The notes below the pieces were generated by a model. The model ran no database searches. It saw only the letters and a list, made by a program, of their open reading frames with translations, and had not been told where the DNA came from. Both the position numbers and the translations under genes were made by a program. A stretch of DNA of 64,000 bases from Hyperoodon ampullatus (taxonomy: Eukaryota; Chordata; Mammalia; Artiodactyla; Ziphiidae), in the NCBI GenBank assembly GCA_949752795.1, contig OX457061.1, positions 124,826,152 to 124,890,151 of the forward strand, given 5' to 3'. Positions 1-10,644 of the stretch are shown here, in pieces; within the stretch, counting starts at the first letter, position 1, and each line of letters begins with the position of its first letter.

Positions 1-753
1 AAATTTAAGAAAATTGAAATCATATCAAGCATATTTTCTGACCACAATGCTATGAGATTAGAAATAAATTACAGGGAATAAACCATAAAAAACACAAACA
101 CATGGAGGCTAAACAATACGTTACTAAATAACCAAGAGATCATTGAAGAAATCAAAGATGAAATCAAATAATACCTAGAGACAAATGACAATGAAAACAC
201 GATGATCCAAAACCTATGGGATGCAGCAATAGCAGTTCTAAGAGGGAACTTTATAGCAATACAATCCTATCTCAAAAAACAAGAAAAATCTCAAATAAAC
301 AATCTAACCCTACACCTAAAGCAATTAGAGAAAGAAGAACAAAAAACCCCAAAGTTAGCAGAAGGAAAGAAATCATAAACATCAGATCACAAATAAATGA
401 AAAAGAAATGAAGGAAACGATAGCAAAGATCAATAAAACTAAAAGCTGGTTCTTTGAGAAGATAAACAAAATTGATAAACCTTTAGCCGGACTCATCAAG
501 AAAAAGGAGGGAGAGTACTCAAATCAATAAAATTAGAAATGAAAAAGGAGTAGTTACAATGGACACCACAGAAATACAAAGGATCATAGGAGACTACTAC
601 AAGCAACTCTGCCAGTAAAATGGACAACCTGGAAGAAATGGACAAATTCTTAGAAAGGTATAACCTTCCAAGACTGAATCAGGAAGAAATAGAAATATGA
701 ACAGACCAATCACAAGTAATGAAATTGAAACTGTGATTAAAAATCTTCCAACA

Positions 754-970
754 GGGCTTCCCTGGTGGCACAGTGGTTGAGAATCTGCCTGCCGATGCAG
801 GGGACATGGGTTCGTGCCCCGGTCTGGGAAGATCCCACATGCCGCAGAGCGGCTAGGCTGGTGAGCCATGGCTGCTGAGCCTGTGCATCCGGAGCCTGTG
901 CTCCGCAACGGGAGAGGCCACGACAGTGAGAGGCCTGCGTACCGCAAAAAAAAAAAAAAATAAAATAAAT
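754..970 (+). mobile_element. Short CHR-type tRNA-derived SINE with target-site duplication
   Basis: The copy starts GGGCTTCCCTGGTGGCACAG and ends in a poly(A)/(AAAT) tail. An A-box-like TGGCACAGTGG and a B-box-like GGTTCGTGCCC lie in the tRNA-related head. The target-site duplication AAAAATCTTCCAACA (739-753) is repeated at 971-985 with one mismatch. It interrupts ORF2 of the surrounding L1 just before NKSPGP. Confidence 0.95.
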
Positions 971-1363
971 AAAAATCTTCCGACAAACAAAAGTCCAGGA
1001 CCAGAGAGCCTCACAGGTGAATTCTATCAAACATTTAGAGAAGAGCTAACACCTATCCTTCTCAAATTCTTCCAAAAAATTGCAGAGGAGGGACCACTTC
1101 CAGACTCATTCTATGAGGCTACCATCATCCTGATACCAAAACGAGACAAAGATACTACAAAAAAAAGAAAATTACAGACCCATATCACTGATGAATATAG
1201 ATGCAAAAATCCTCAACAAAATACTAGCAAACAGAATTCAACAGCACATTAAAAGGATGGTACACCACGATCAAAAGGAATTTATCTCACTGATGCAAGG
1301 ATTCTTCAATATGCAAAACAAACAATGTGATACACCACATTAACAAACTGAAATAAAAACCAT

Positions 1364-1675
1364 ATGATAATCTCAATAGATGCAGAAAAAGCTTTTGACA
1401 AAATTCAACACCCATTTATGATAGAAACTCTCCAGAAAGTGGGCACAGAGGGAACCTCCCTCAACATAATAAAAGTCATATATGACAAACCCATCAAAAC
1501 CATCATTCTCAATGGTGAAAAACTGAAAGCATTTCCACTAAGATCAGGAACAAGACAAGGATGTCCACTCTCACCACTGTTATTCAACATAGTTTTCGAA
1601 GTCCTAGCCCCGGCAATCAGAGAAGAAAAAGAAATAAGCGGAATACAAATTGGGAAAGAAGAAGTAAAACAGTAA
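1364..1675 (+). pseudogene. L1 ORF2 reverse transcriptase core fragment
   Basis: This is the longest open piece of the RT palm in the left-edge L1. It begins [16 protein letters not shown], whose AFD aspartate belongs to the first RT catalytic motif. It continues to [14 protein letters not shown], the conserved glycine/glutamine block before the catalytic loop. An in-frame stop (TAA at 1672-1674) ends it four bases before the FADD-equivalent codons, which read Phe-Ala-Asp-Asn at 1679-1690. In intact L1 this region is part of the enzyme that copies L1 RNA into the nicked target. Here it is a decayed fragment without its own start. Confidence 0.9.
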
Positions 1676-2083
1676 CTGTTTGCGGATAACATGATACTAT
1701 ACATAGAGGATCCTAAAGATGCCACCAGAAAACTACTAGAGCTAATCAATGAATTTGGTAAGTTGCAGGATACAAAATTAATGCACAGAAACCTCTTGCA
1801 TTCATATACACTAACAATTAAAGATCAGAGAGTGAAATTAAGGAACAATCCCATTCACCATTGCAACAAAAAGAATAAAATACCTAGGAATAAACCTACC
1901 TAAGGAGGTAAAAGACCTGTACTCAGAAAACTGTAAGACACTAATGAAAGAAATCAAAGATGACACTAACAGATAAAGAGATATACCATATTCTTTGATT
2001 AGAAGAATCAGTATATTGAAAATGACTGTACTACCCAAAGCAATCTACAGATTCAATGCAATCCCTATCAAAGTACCAATGGC

Positions 2084-2110
2084 TTTTTTTTTTTTTTTTT
2101 TTTTTTTTTT
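2084..2110. repeat. 27-nt poly(T) tract inside L1 ORF2
   Basis: An uninterrupted run of 27 T lies between AATGGC and ACAGAACTAG. The same site in the L1 copy near 23.70 kb (minus strand) and in the older copy near 9.27 kb has only four or five T, so the tract expanded inside this copy. Confidence 0.95.
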
Positions 2111-2936
2111 ACAGAACTAGAATGAAAAATCTTAAAATTTGTATGGAGACAGAAAAGATCCCAAAGAGCCAAAGCAATCTTGAGAAAGAAAAACGGAGCT
2201 GGAGGAATCAGGCTCCCTGATTTCAGGCTATACTACAAAGCTACAGTAATCAAGACAATATGCTACTGGCACAAAAACAGAAATATAGATCAATGGAACA
2301 GGATAGAAAGCCCAGAGATAAACCCCCAGACCTATGGTCAACTAATCTATGACAGAGGAGGGAGAATATACAATGGAGAAAAGACAGTCTCTTCAATAAG
2401 TGGTGCTGGGAAAACTGGACAGCTACATGTAAAAGAATTAAATTAGAACACTCCTGAACACCATACACAAAAATAAACTCAAAATATATTAAAGACCTAA
2501 ATGTAAGACTGGACACTATAAAACTCTTAGAGGAAAACATAGGAAGAACACTCTTTGACATAAACCACAGCAAGGTCTTTTTTGACCCACCTCCTAGAGT
2601 AATGGAAATAAAAATAAACAAATGGGACCTAATGAAACTTAAAAGCTTTTGCACAGCAAAGGAAACTATAAACAAGATGAAAAGACAACCCTCAGAATGG
2701 GAGAAAATATTTGCAAACAAATCAATGGACAAAGGATTAATCCCCAAAATACATAAATAGCTCATGGAGCTCAATATCAACAAAACAAATAACCCAATCA
2801 AAATATGGGCAGGAGACCTAAATAGACATCTCTCCAAAGAAGATGGCCAAGAGGCAATGAAAATATGCTCAACATCACTAATTATTAGAGAAATGCAAAT
2901 CAAAACTACAATGAGGTTCACCTCACACCAGTTAGA

Positions 2937-3380
2937 ATGGGCATCATCAGAAAATCTAGTAATAACAAATACTGGAGAGGGTGTGGAGAAAAGGGAACCC
3001 TCTTGCACTGTTGGTGGGAATGTAAATTGATACAGCCACTATGGAGAACAGTATGGAGGTTCCTTAAAAAACTAAAAATAGAATTACCATATGATGCAGC
3101 AATCCCACTACTGGGCATATACCCAGAGAAAACCATAATTCAAAAAGACACATATACCCCAATGTTCATTGCAGCACTATCTACGATAGGCCGGTCATGG
3201 AAGCAACCTAAGTGTCGATCGACAGACGAATGGATAAAGAAGATGTGGTACATATATACAATGGAATATTACTCAGCCATAAGAAGGAACAAAATTGAGT
3301 CATTTTTAGAGATGTGGATGGACCCAGAATCTGTCATACAGAGTGAAGTAAGAAAGAGAAAAACAAATATCGTATATTAA
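2937..3380 (+). pseudogene. L1 ORF2 C-terminal (Cys-rich) fragment
   Basis: About 147 open codons cover the C-terminal region of L1 ORF2. Visible blocks are [52 protein letters not shown] and the closing [13 protein letters not shown]. The cysteine and histidine residues around LHCWWECKL belong to the Cys-rich domain needed for L1 mobility. The methionine at 2937 is an in-frame internal codon, not a true start. It ends at a stop at 3378-3380, close to the usual end of ORF2, and the 3' UTR follows. It is part of the dead L1 and not an independent gene. Confidence 0.9.
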
Positions 3381-3644
3381 CACACATATGTGGAATCTAG
3401 AAAAATGGTACAGATGAACCGTTTTGCAAGGCAGAAATAGGGATATAGAGAACAAATGTATGGGCACCAAGGGGGGAAAGCATTGGAGGGGTGGGGGGGT
3501 GAATTAGGAGATTGAGATTGAGATGTATACACTAATTTGTATAAAACAGATAACTAATAAGAACCTGCTGTATAAAAATAAAATAAAATTAAGTGAAAAC
3601 CCCCCAAAATTTAAAATAAACACATAGGAAAACAGAAAAAAAAA

Positions 3645-3950
3645 AAAAAAGAAAACAACTGGACCAACTGAATATCCACATGCAAAACAACAGATTGGAC
3701 CCCTTCCTTACAGCATAGGAAATTAACTCCAAATGATTAAAGACCTAACTGTAAAATCTAAACTCTAAACCTAAATTCTAAAACTATAGAAATATTAGGA
3801 AAAAATTAGGTCTAAATCTTCATGACCTTGGGATAAGCAATGGTTTCTTAATTATGACATTAAATCCACAAGTGAAACAATAATAAATAAAATGGACTTA
3901 ATTAAAATTATAATTGTCTATGCTGTAAACAACACCCTAAGAAAGTAAAA
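3645..3950 (+). mobile_element. Old L1 ORF2 fragment
   Basis: A diverged ORF2 stretch equivalent to the part of younger copies that begins GGAAAACTGGACAGC (about 2409 in the first L1). Recognisable pieces are the AATATCCACATGCAAAA-like start, AAAGACCTAACTGTAAA and CATGACCTTGGGATAAGCAA. It is full of small indels and ends where a different LINE type begins near 3955. Confidence 0.7.
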
Positions 3951-3954
3951 AGAG

Positions 3955-6420
3955 GGAAGTGAAGTCACCAAGGTGATGACATACATCATTTCTAACATTG
4001 CTCCCCAGTCACAAGAAGAACAACTAATAACTATTTATGGACAAGACACTATGGAGAGAATTTTAGAACATGAGGGTGAGGCTGAAACACCCCCTGTACC
4101 ACAGACACCAAGACAGACCACATTAGAAGGTAAGAGGAGTGGCTGTATGTGACCTCATTGCCCCTCCCCCAGTCCAGTGCAGTGCAGCACCACTCCAAGA
4201 AGTCTCCCCCGAGCCTGCAGTTTCTCCAGTGTGAAAAGAGAGCCCTGGGTGGACCTACAGCTTGCCCAGCATTGTGGGTCACTTCCTGGCAGCCCCTTCT
4301 CCAGTCTAGCCCCACTAGGGTTGCAGGAGAATGTACAGGGCTTGACCACTGGGAATCTGATTGCAACAACCAGCACTCGGGTCTTGGCAGACAGAGTTCC
4401 TACATGCAGCACCCAAGCAGTAGTCCAACCAGCAGCTCTGCTCATCTGAAGATCCAACTTGTGGCACAGTCCGACCAGTGAACACAGCAGTGTGCAGGTC
4501 TGTCTGATTCTGGTCCTTAAACAGTCTTTTTTGACCTGTAACCTGGTCTGCCTCTGCCAGTTAGGGGAGCTGAGTCATCTGTGCCAATTGTTCAATGTAG
4601 TTTCAGGCTGCTCCCAACCAGAAAACCTGATCAGGAAAACCAGGGCGACTTCTTGGAGTTGGACCCCCCAACCCACCTAGGCAGAGGAGCTCAGATATAG
4701 CCCCGCCCACTGTTAAGTGAAGCTCCCAGCCCTGCTCAACTGGAAAGCCTGGTCAGAACACCTGGAAAGCTATGTAATATAGCAACTGTCAAGCAGAGAG
4801 ACCAACAGGCAGAGCTCATAGTCTACACAGCAAAGACAATGGCCCTGTTCAAGCAGGGAACTTGGGGCACAGGTTGGCTTGAGCCAAGACCACTAACAAA
4901 GAGCCTTGCCTGCCTTGAAGCTGGTTCTCCTCCTGTGCCTAGGCAGGGAAACTAATTCATAGTCTTGCCCAATACTGAATACAGCCTCCAACTGCCCAAC
5001 CAGGGAACCTAAATAGAGCACACAAGTAGCTGTGGAACTTGAACAGAAAGCCCAGCCTGTGGCTTTCCCCATCTGCAAAGCAAAACCAGTGGCTTCATCT
5101 GATGAGAGAATTCACTACAGTCTTACTTGATTCAGGTCCCAAAACAATGAACTGTGCCACCAGGACAGAGAAGCTAATTCAGTGCCCCACCAGCAGCTGA
5201 AATAATACCTAGTCCTGACTGTCTAGTAAGTCTGACCAGAAAACACAGGCACTTCAAAGTACAGCCTACAGCCCTGCTTGGGCAGGGAATTAAGCCTTCA
5301 GTCCTATCTAACTCTTCTCAGCAAGCATCAATCAGCCTGCCAATTTAAGCGCTTGAGCAGTGGCCTTGCCAAAATACAGACCCTGACAGCAAGCCACTTC
5401 TTCCCAAAGATATTAATATCAGACACATCTAGAAACCCAGCTGAGCTGACTGGTTAAGAACCGTCTCTACTGAAGCAAATCTGTAAGAGAGACTGCTTAT
5501 TAAAATACACAAATACCAACTTAAGGAGTAAAAGATTATGAAAAATCAGGTAAACATGATATCACTGAAGAAAACTAGTAGAGCTTCAATAACTGACCCT
5601 AAAGAAATGGAAATCTATGAGGTAGCAAACAAAGAATTCAGAATAATCCCCTTAAAGGAAATTCAGTGATCTACAAGAAAACACAGACAGACAACTGAAC
5701 AAAATTAGGAAAATAATGCATAAACAAAATGAGAAGTTCAACAAAGAAACAGAAACCATAAAAAAAAGACAAAACCTAGAACTGAAAACTATAATGACTG
5801 AACTCAAGAATTCTATACAGAGCTTCAACAACAGACTCAACTATTCAAAGGAAAGAATCAATGACTTGGAAATTATTCAGTCAGAGGAGAAAAAAAAAGA
5901 GTGAAAAAATCCTGTGGGATTTGACAAAATCAAAAGAAACAATACATTAATGGAATTCCAGAGGAGAAAAATAAAGAGAAAAGGACAAATGGTATATTTA
6001 AAGCAGTACTGGTGGAAAACTAGCCAAACCTGAGGAAACAGACATTCAATCTATGAGGCCCAAAAGTCCCCAGAGAGGTTGACCCCCAAATAGGGCTACC
6101 CTGAGACATTATCATTAAATCATCAAAAGTCAAAGACAAAGGAATGCAGCAAGAGAGAAGAGACAAGTTACATACAAGGGAACCCCCCATAAAACATCAG
6201 CAGATTTCTCAACAGAAAATTTTCAGGCTAGGAGAAAATGAGATGATATATTCAAAATATTGAAAGAAAAAAATGTCAACCAAGAATTCTATACTCAGCA
6301 AAGCTGTCTTTCAGAAATAAAAAAAGATATAAAGTCTTTCCTGAACAAACAAAAGCTGAGGGAGTTCATCACAACATTGCCAGAAAGATATGAAATGGCC
6401 ACTCCTGGTGGCAGGGAAGG
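3955..6420 (+). mobile_element. HAL1/L1M-like half-LINE: 5' UTR plus ORF1 remnant
   Basis: The segment has a GC-richer 5' UTR-like part (about 3955-5510), in which phrases such as CAGGGAACTTGGGGCA or CCAGGGAACCTAAATAG recur in diverged form. An A-rich ORF1-like part follows (about 5520-6400). The longest ORF1 piece, 5716-5904, encodes a Lys/Glu/Asn-rich stretch (NRLNYSKERINDLEIIQSEE) consistent with the ORF1 coiled coil. The 3' part translates as VNQEFYTQQSCLSEIKKDI and NKQKLREF, typical of HAL1 and old L1M ORF1 ends. No ORF2 follows, which fits a half-LINE. Stops and frameshifts show it is inactive. An L1M broken after ORF1 is the alternative. Confidence 0.7.
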
Positions 6421-6889
6421 TGGGCAAAGGAAGTAATGAATTCAATTAAATGAGCAAGGGGTTGGAATTTTTATTGAGTTAGTCAAATAATGGTGTTTTT
6501 TCATGAGTTGTTCTCATTTTTCCAAACATTTCCACAATGAATATCTTTGTGTCCTTATGTGGAAATAGCTGTATGACAAATTTCTTATAATCAGGCAGAA
6601 AAATTGAAGAAATAGGAGTGAGAAAGTGAAAACAGAAAGAAAGGATGGGAAGAAACAAGGAGGGGGGAGGTAAGAGAAGAAAAGAGGAGGGGAGGGAAGA
6701 GAAAAAATGGAAGATAAATTAAGGAACTAGAGGAAAATAGTTGAGTTTGGCATAAAAAGAGGCAAAATACCTGACTAGTTATTTCATCCATGTGTTTACT
6801 TTCAGGAGAAGTAAGCCATCTACTGCCCCAAAGTCACCACCTGCTAAACTGTTCCTTCTTGCTAATACCTCTGTATCCACCCTTTTGTT
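6421..6889. other. Unclassified AT-rich stretch with purine-rich tract
   Basis: No gene is recognised. The main structure is a strongly purine-biased tract on the + strand (about 6595-6735), rich in GGAGGGGGGAGG and GAAAAGAGGAGGGGAGGG. The part from 6480 to 6570 faintly resembles an old L1 tail on the minus strand (AATGAATATCTTTGTG), too weak to call. Confidence 0.5.
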
Positions 6890-7315
6890 GGAGCACTGTA
6901 TGGTATTCAGATAAATGCAAATTAAAATAAATATGAAATATAATTTTATACCCATCAGGAAGGCAAAACTTAAAAACCAAAAAAAAGTCATCACTGGTAA
7001 ACAAATGGGGAAGAAGGTACACTCCTGCCCATTTGATCAAAAGAGTAAGTGTCAAAGATTTCTTGAAAAGAACTCTGACAACATATTTTAAATAAATAGA
7101 TGATAGATAGATGACAGGTAGATAGATAGACAGATAGATAGACTTAGATCAATGCCCTCATACATTCTTAGGGATCTATCCCTTAGAAAGGAATTATTAT
7201 AAAATAATATATTAACTAGGATGTTTATGAAATCATTCTTCATAATCATAAAAATGGCAACAAAGTGAATTTTTTTTTATAGTAAATGGTCCATAAAGTA
7301 CATCCATACCATAAA
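6890..7315 (+). mobile_element. Very diverged old L1M 3' fragment with GATA repeats
   Basis: Phrases equivalent to the ORF2 C-terminus of old mammalian L1 are readable in order: AAATGCAAATTAAAATAA, CCCATCAGGAAGGCAAAACT, ATCTATCCCTTAGAAAGG and a GGATGTTTATGAAATCATTC-like block. A (GATA/GACA)n microsatellite interrupts it at about 7095-7143. Coding capacity is gone. Confidence 0.6.
7095..7143. repeat. (GATA)n/(GACA)n microsatellite
   Basis: An imperfect tetranucleotide array of GATA units with GACA and GGTA variants. Confidence 0.9.
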
Positions 7316-8519
7316 ATGTGTCTATTAAAATTAGACAAGATTCTTATAAGGGGAAAACTGGAAAATTACACAAATATGTGGAGATTAAACAACATGGTAC
7401 TGAACAATCAATGAGTCAAATAAGAAATCAAGAGAAATCAAAAAATATCTTGAGACAAGTAAAAATGAAAATACAACATACCAAAACCTATGGGATGCAG
7501 CAAAATCAGTTATAAGAGGGAAGTTCACAGTGATAAATGCCTACCTCAAGAAACAAGAAGGAGCTCAAATAAACAACCTAATTTTATACCTCAAGGTATA
7601 TGAATAAAATGAAACAGAGACTAGAAACATGATTTTAAAAATCAATAAAACTAAGAGCTGCTTTTTAAAAAGTATCAACAGAATAGGCAAAACTTTAACT
7701 AGACTCACCAAGAAAAAAAGAGAGAGAACTCAAATAAAATCAGAAATAAATGATGCGATATTGATACCACTGGAATACAAAGAATAAGAGACTGCTATGA
7801 ACAATTATACGCTAATAAATTGGACAACTGAGAAGAAATGGATAAATTTCTAGAAACATACAACTTACCAAACTGAATGAGGAAGACATAAAAAATCTAA
7901 ACAGACCAATCTAAAGTAAAGAGATTAAATCATTAATCAAAAACCTCCCAACAAAAAAAAAATCTAGAACCAGATGCCTTCACTGATGAATCTGACCTAA
8001 CATTAAAGAATTGACACCAATTCTTCTCAAATTCTTCCAAAAATTATAAAAGAGGAAACACTTGCAAACTCATTATATGAGAACAGCATTACCTTAATAC
8101 CAAAACCAGACAAGGACACTTTAAGAAAAAAAAAATTACAGGACAATATCCCTGATGAACATAGATGCAAAACTTCTCAACAAAAATTTAGTAAAGTGAA
8201 TTAAACATTTAAAAGATCATACACCATGATCAACTGGGATTTAGTCAAAGGATGCAAGGATGGTTCAACATCCACAAATCAAAAACTGTGATGCGCTACA
8301 TTAACAAAACAAAGGATCAAAATTACATGATCATTTCAAAAGATTCATAAAAAACATTCAAAATGCATCATGATAAAAACCCTTAACAAAGTGAGTACAG
8401 TAGGAACATACCTTAATATAATAAACTCCATATATGACAAGCCCATAGCTAACATTAGACTCAATTGTGAAAACTAAGATTTTCCTCTAAGATCAAGAGC
8501 AAGACAAGAATGACAGTCT

Positions 8520-8727
8520 TGGGCTTCCCTGGTGGTGCAGTGGTTGGGAGTCCGCCTGCCGATGCAGGGGACACAGGTTTGTGCCCCGGTCTGGGAGGAT
8601 CCCACATGCCGCGGAGCGGCTGGGCCCATGAGCCATGGCCGCTGAGCCTGCGCATCCGGAGCCTGTGCTCCGCAACGGGAGAGGCCACAACAGGGAGAGG
8701 CCCGTGTACAGAAAAAAAAAAAAAAAA
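8520..8727 (+). mobile_element. Short CHR-type SINE with target-site duplication
   Basis: The SINE head GGGCTTCCCTGGTGGTGCAG starts at 8521 and an A-tail ends near 8727. The target-site duplication AAGAATGACAGTCT is present at 8506-8519 and 8728-8741. The insertion is in the RT region of the older L1, at the GARQG-equivalent codons. Confidence 0.95.
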
Positions 8728-9875
8728 AAGAATGACAGTCTCACCACTTTAATTCAACACAGTTCTAAAAGTCTTAGCCAGGACAATTAAGCAAGAAAAA
8801 GCAATAAATAACTAAATAAGGAACAAGTAAAGCTGTCTCTATTTGTAATTAAAATGTTATTATCTACAGAAAACCCTAAAGACTCTACCAAAAAAAAGCT
8901 GTTAGAATTAATAACTGAAATTAGAAAAAAAATAACTGAACTTAGTAAAGATATAGGATACAAAATCAATATACAAACATATGTTGCACTTCTAGACACT
9001 GATAATGAACTATCAGAAAGAGAATTAAGAAAACAATTATTTAAGTGCTTCAGAAAGAATAGAATATAAAGAATAAATTTAACTAAGGAGGCGAATGAGC
9101 TGTACACTGAAAACTATTAGATATTGATTAAGTAAATTAAACAAAACACAAATAAATTGAAAGACAGTCTGTGTTCAGGGATTGAAAGAATTAATACTGT
9201 TAAAATGTTCATACTAACCAAAGCGACCTAGAGATTCAAAGCAAACCCTATCAAAATTCCAATGGCATTTTCCGCAGAAATACAACAAATATCCTAAAAT
9301 TTATATGGAACCAAAAAAAATCCTGGATAGCCAAAACAAACTTGAGGAGGAAGAAAGCTGGAGACATCATGCTTACTGATTTCAAATTATATTACAAAGC
9401 CATAGTAATCAAAACAGTATGCTTTTGGTGTAAAAACAGACATATAGATCAGTGGAACACAGAGAGCCCATAAATAAATACAAACATATATGCTCAATTA
9501 AATTACAACAAAAAAGCCAAGAATATACACTGGAGAAGGACAGTCTCTTCAACAAATTATGTTTGGAAAATTGGACAGCCGTGCAAAAGAATGAAACCAG
9601 AACCCTTTCTTATACCATACACAAAAATTAACTCAAAATAGAATAAATTCTTGAATGTATGACCTGAAACTATAAAACTCCCAGAAAAAAACATGGGCAG
9701 TAAGCTACTTATCCCATCCTGGAAATAGTTTCTTTGAATCTGGTAGCAAAACCAAGGGCAAAAAAAGCAAAAATAAATACTTGGGACACTATCAAACTTA
9801 AAACTCCTGCACAGCAAAGTAAACCATCAACAGAATGAAAAGGCAACCTACAAAATGGGAGAAAATATTTCTCAA

Positions 9876-10080
9876 CTATATATACATGACTATATACATA
9901 TCCAAATATTGGCTTTTTAAATATATTTTGGATATCTATACATAGTATTTATTTATATATTTATTTACCTTTATATATGACATATATGTATATATTATTT
10001 ATATAAACATATATTTATATAAGTATAAATATATATGTATATATTACATATTTATATATCATTATATACATATATATCCC
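9876..10080. repeat. AT-rich (TA/TATATA) low-complexity expansion
   Basis: About 205 bp made almost only of A and T with TATATA, CATATA and TTTATA units. It splits the ORF2 text GGGAGAAAATATTT (left) from AAAGAACTTATACAACTTAA (right). Confidence 0.9.
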
Positions 10081-10609
10081 CAGTATATAAAGAACTTATA
10101 CAACTTAATAGCAAAAGAACAATTTGATTAAAAATAAGCAGAGCATCTACATAGACTTTTTTCAAAAGAATACATAAAAGTGGCCAACAGGTATATGAAA
10201 AGGTGCTCAACTTCACTAATCATCACAGAAATGCAAATCAAAACCACAATATTACCTCGTACCTGTTAGGATGGCTATCCTGGAGAAGACAAGAAATAAC
10301 AAGTGTTGCCGAGGATGTGGAGAAGAGGGAAGACTTGTGTTCTATTAGGAGGAATGTAAATTGATGCAGCTACTATGGAAAACAGTATGGAGGTACTTCA
10401 AAAAACTAAAAATTTAACTGCCACATGAACCGACAATTTTACTTCCAGACATTTATCTGCAGGAAAATTAATCTGTCTCAAAAGATATAGGCACCCCTAT
10501 GTTCATTTATTTCAGCACTGTTTACAATAGCCAAGACACGGAAACAACCTAAGTTTCCAGGATGGATGGATAGATATAGAAGATGTGGTGTGTGTGTATA
10601 TATTGGTGT

Positions 10610-10611
10610 AT

Positions 10612-10643
<32 letters not shown>

Positions 10644-10644
10644 A
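10610..10644. repeat. (GATA)n microsatellite
   Basis: About eight TAGA/GATA units at the decayed 3' end of the older L1, preceded by a (GT)n stretch. Confidence 0.95.

Larger units (their letters stand above)
1..3590 (+). mobile_element. LINE-1 (cetartiodactyl type), ORF2 and 3' UTR, 5' end outside window
   Basis: The element enters from the left edge within the ORF2 endonuclease/linker region. It runs through reverse transcriptase (RT), the Cys-rich C-terminus and a short 3' UTR ending near 3590 in an A-rich tail. Translated blocks typical of L1 ORF2 occur in order: [13 protein letters not shown] (about 450-485), NKSPGP (about 985), [12 protein letters not shown] (1373-1411), [14 protein letters not shown] (about 1549-1590), [13 protein letters not shown] (about 2208-2245) and [12 protein letters not shown] (about 2995-3030). 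Frameshifts and stops separate the blocks, and the RT FADD motif reads FADN, so it is dead. A SINE is inserted at 754-970. The 3' UTR contains a G-rich run (about 3470-3500) and AACCTGCTGTATAAAAATAA near the end. L1 ORF2 normally encodes about 1275 residues of nicking endonuclease and RT. Confidence 0.95.
7330..10590 (+). mobile_element. Older L1, ORF2 body to near the 3' end
   Basis: The copy is collinear with the left-edge L1 but much more diverged. It starts near the ORF2 linker (ATGTGGAGATTAAACAACAT), passes ACCTATGGGATGCAGC (about 7485), the NKSPGP-equivalent region (about 7950) and the RT core (about 8350-8880). It ends at the C-terminal ORF2 region (GGAAACAACCTAAGTTTCC, about 10540). 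The FADD-equivalent site near 8836 reads as unrelated residues. A SINE sits at 8520-8727 and an AT-rich expansion at 9876-10080. The 3' end dissolves into a GATA microsatellite. No long reading frame survives. Confidence 0.85.

Noticed and set aside
754..850. Possible tRNA genes, because A-box and B-box sequences are visible here and in the other SINEs.
   Set aside because: They belong to tRNA-derived SINE heads. No cloverleaf with an intact acceptor stem and anticodon arm is present.
1..3590. The left-edge L1 as a possibly active element.
   Set aside because: A SINE interrupts ORF2, the RT motif reads FADN, and several stops and frameshifts are present.
7095..7143. Regularly spaced short repeats here and at 10610 and 36441, considered as a CRISPR-like array.
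   Set aside because: They are simple tetranucleotide microsatellites without unique spacers, in a mammalian context.
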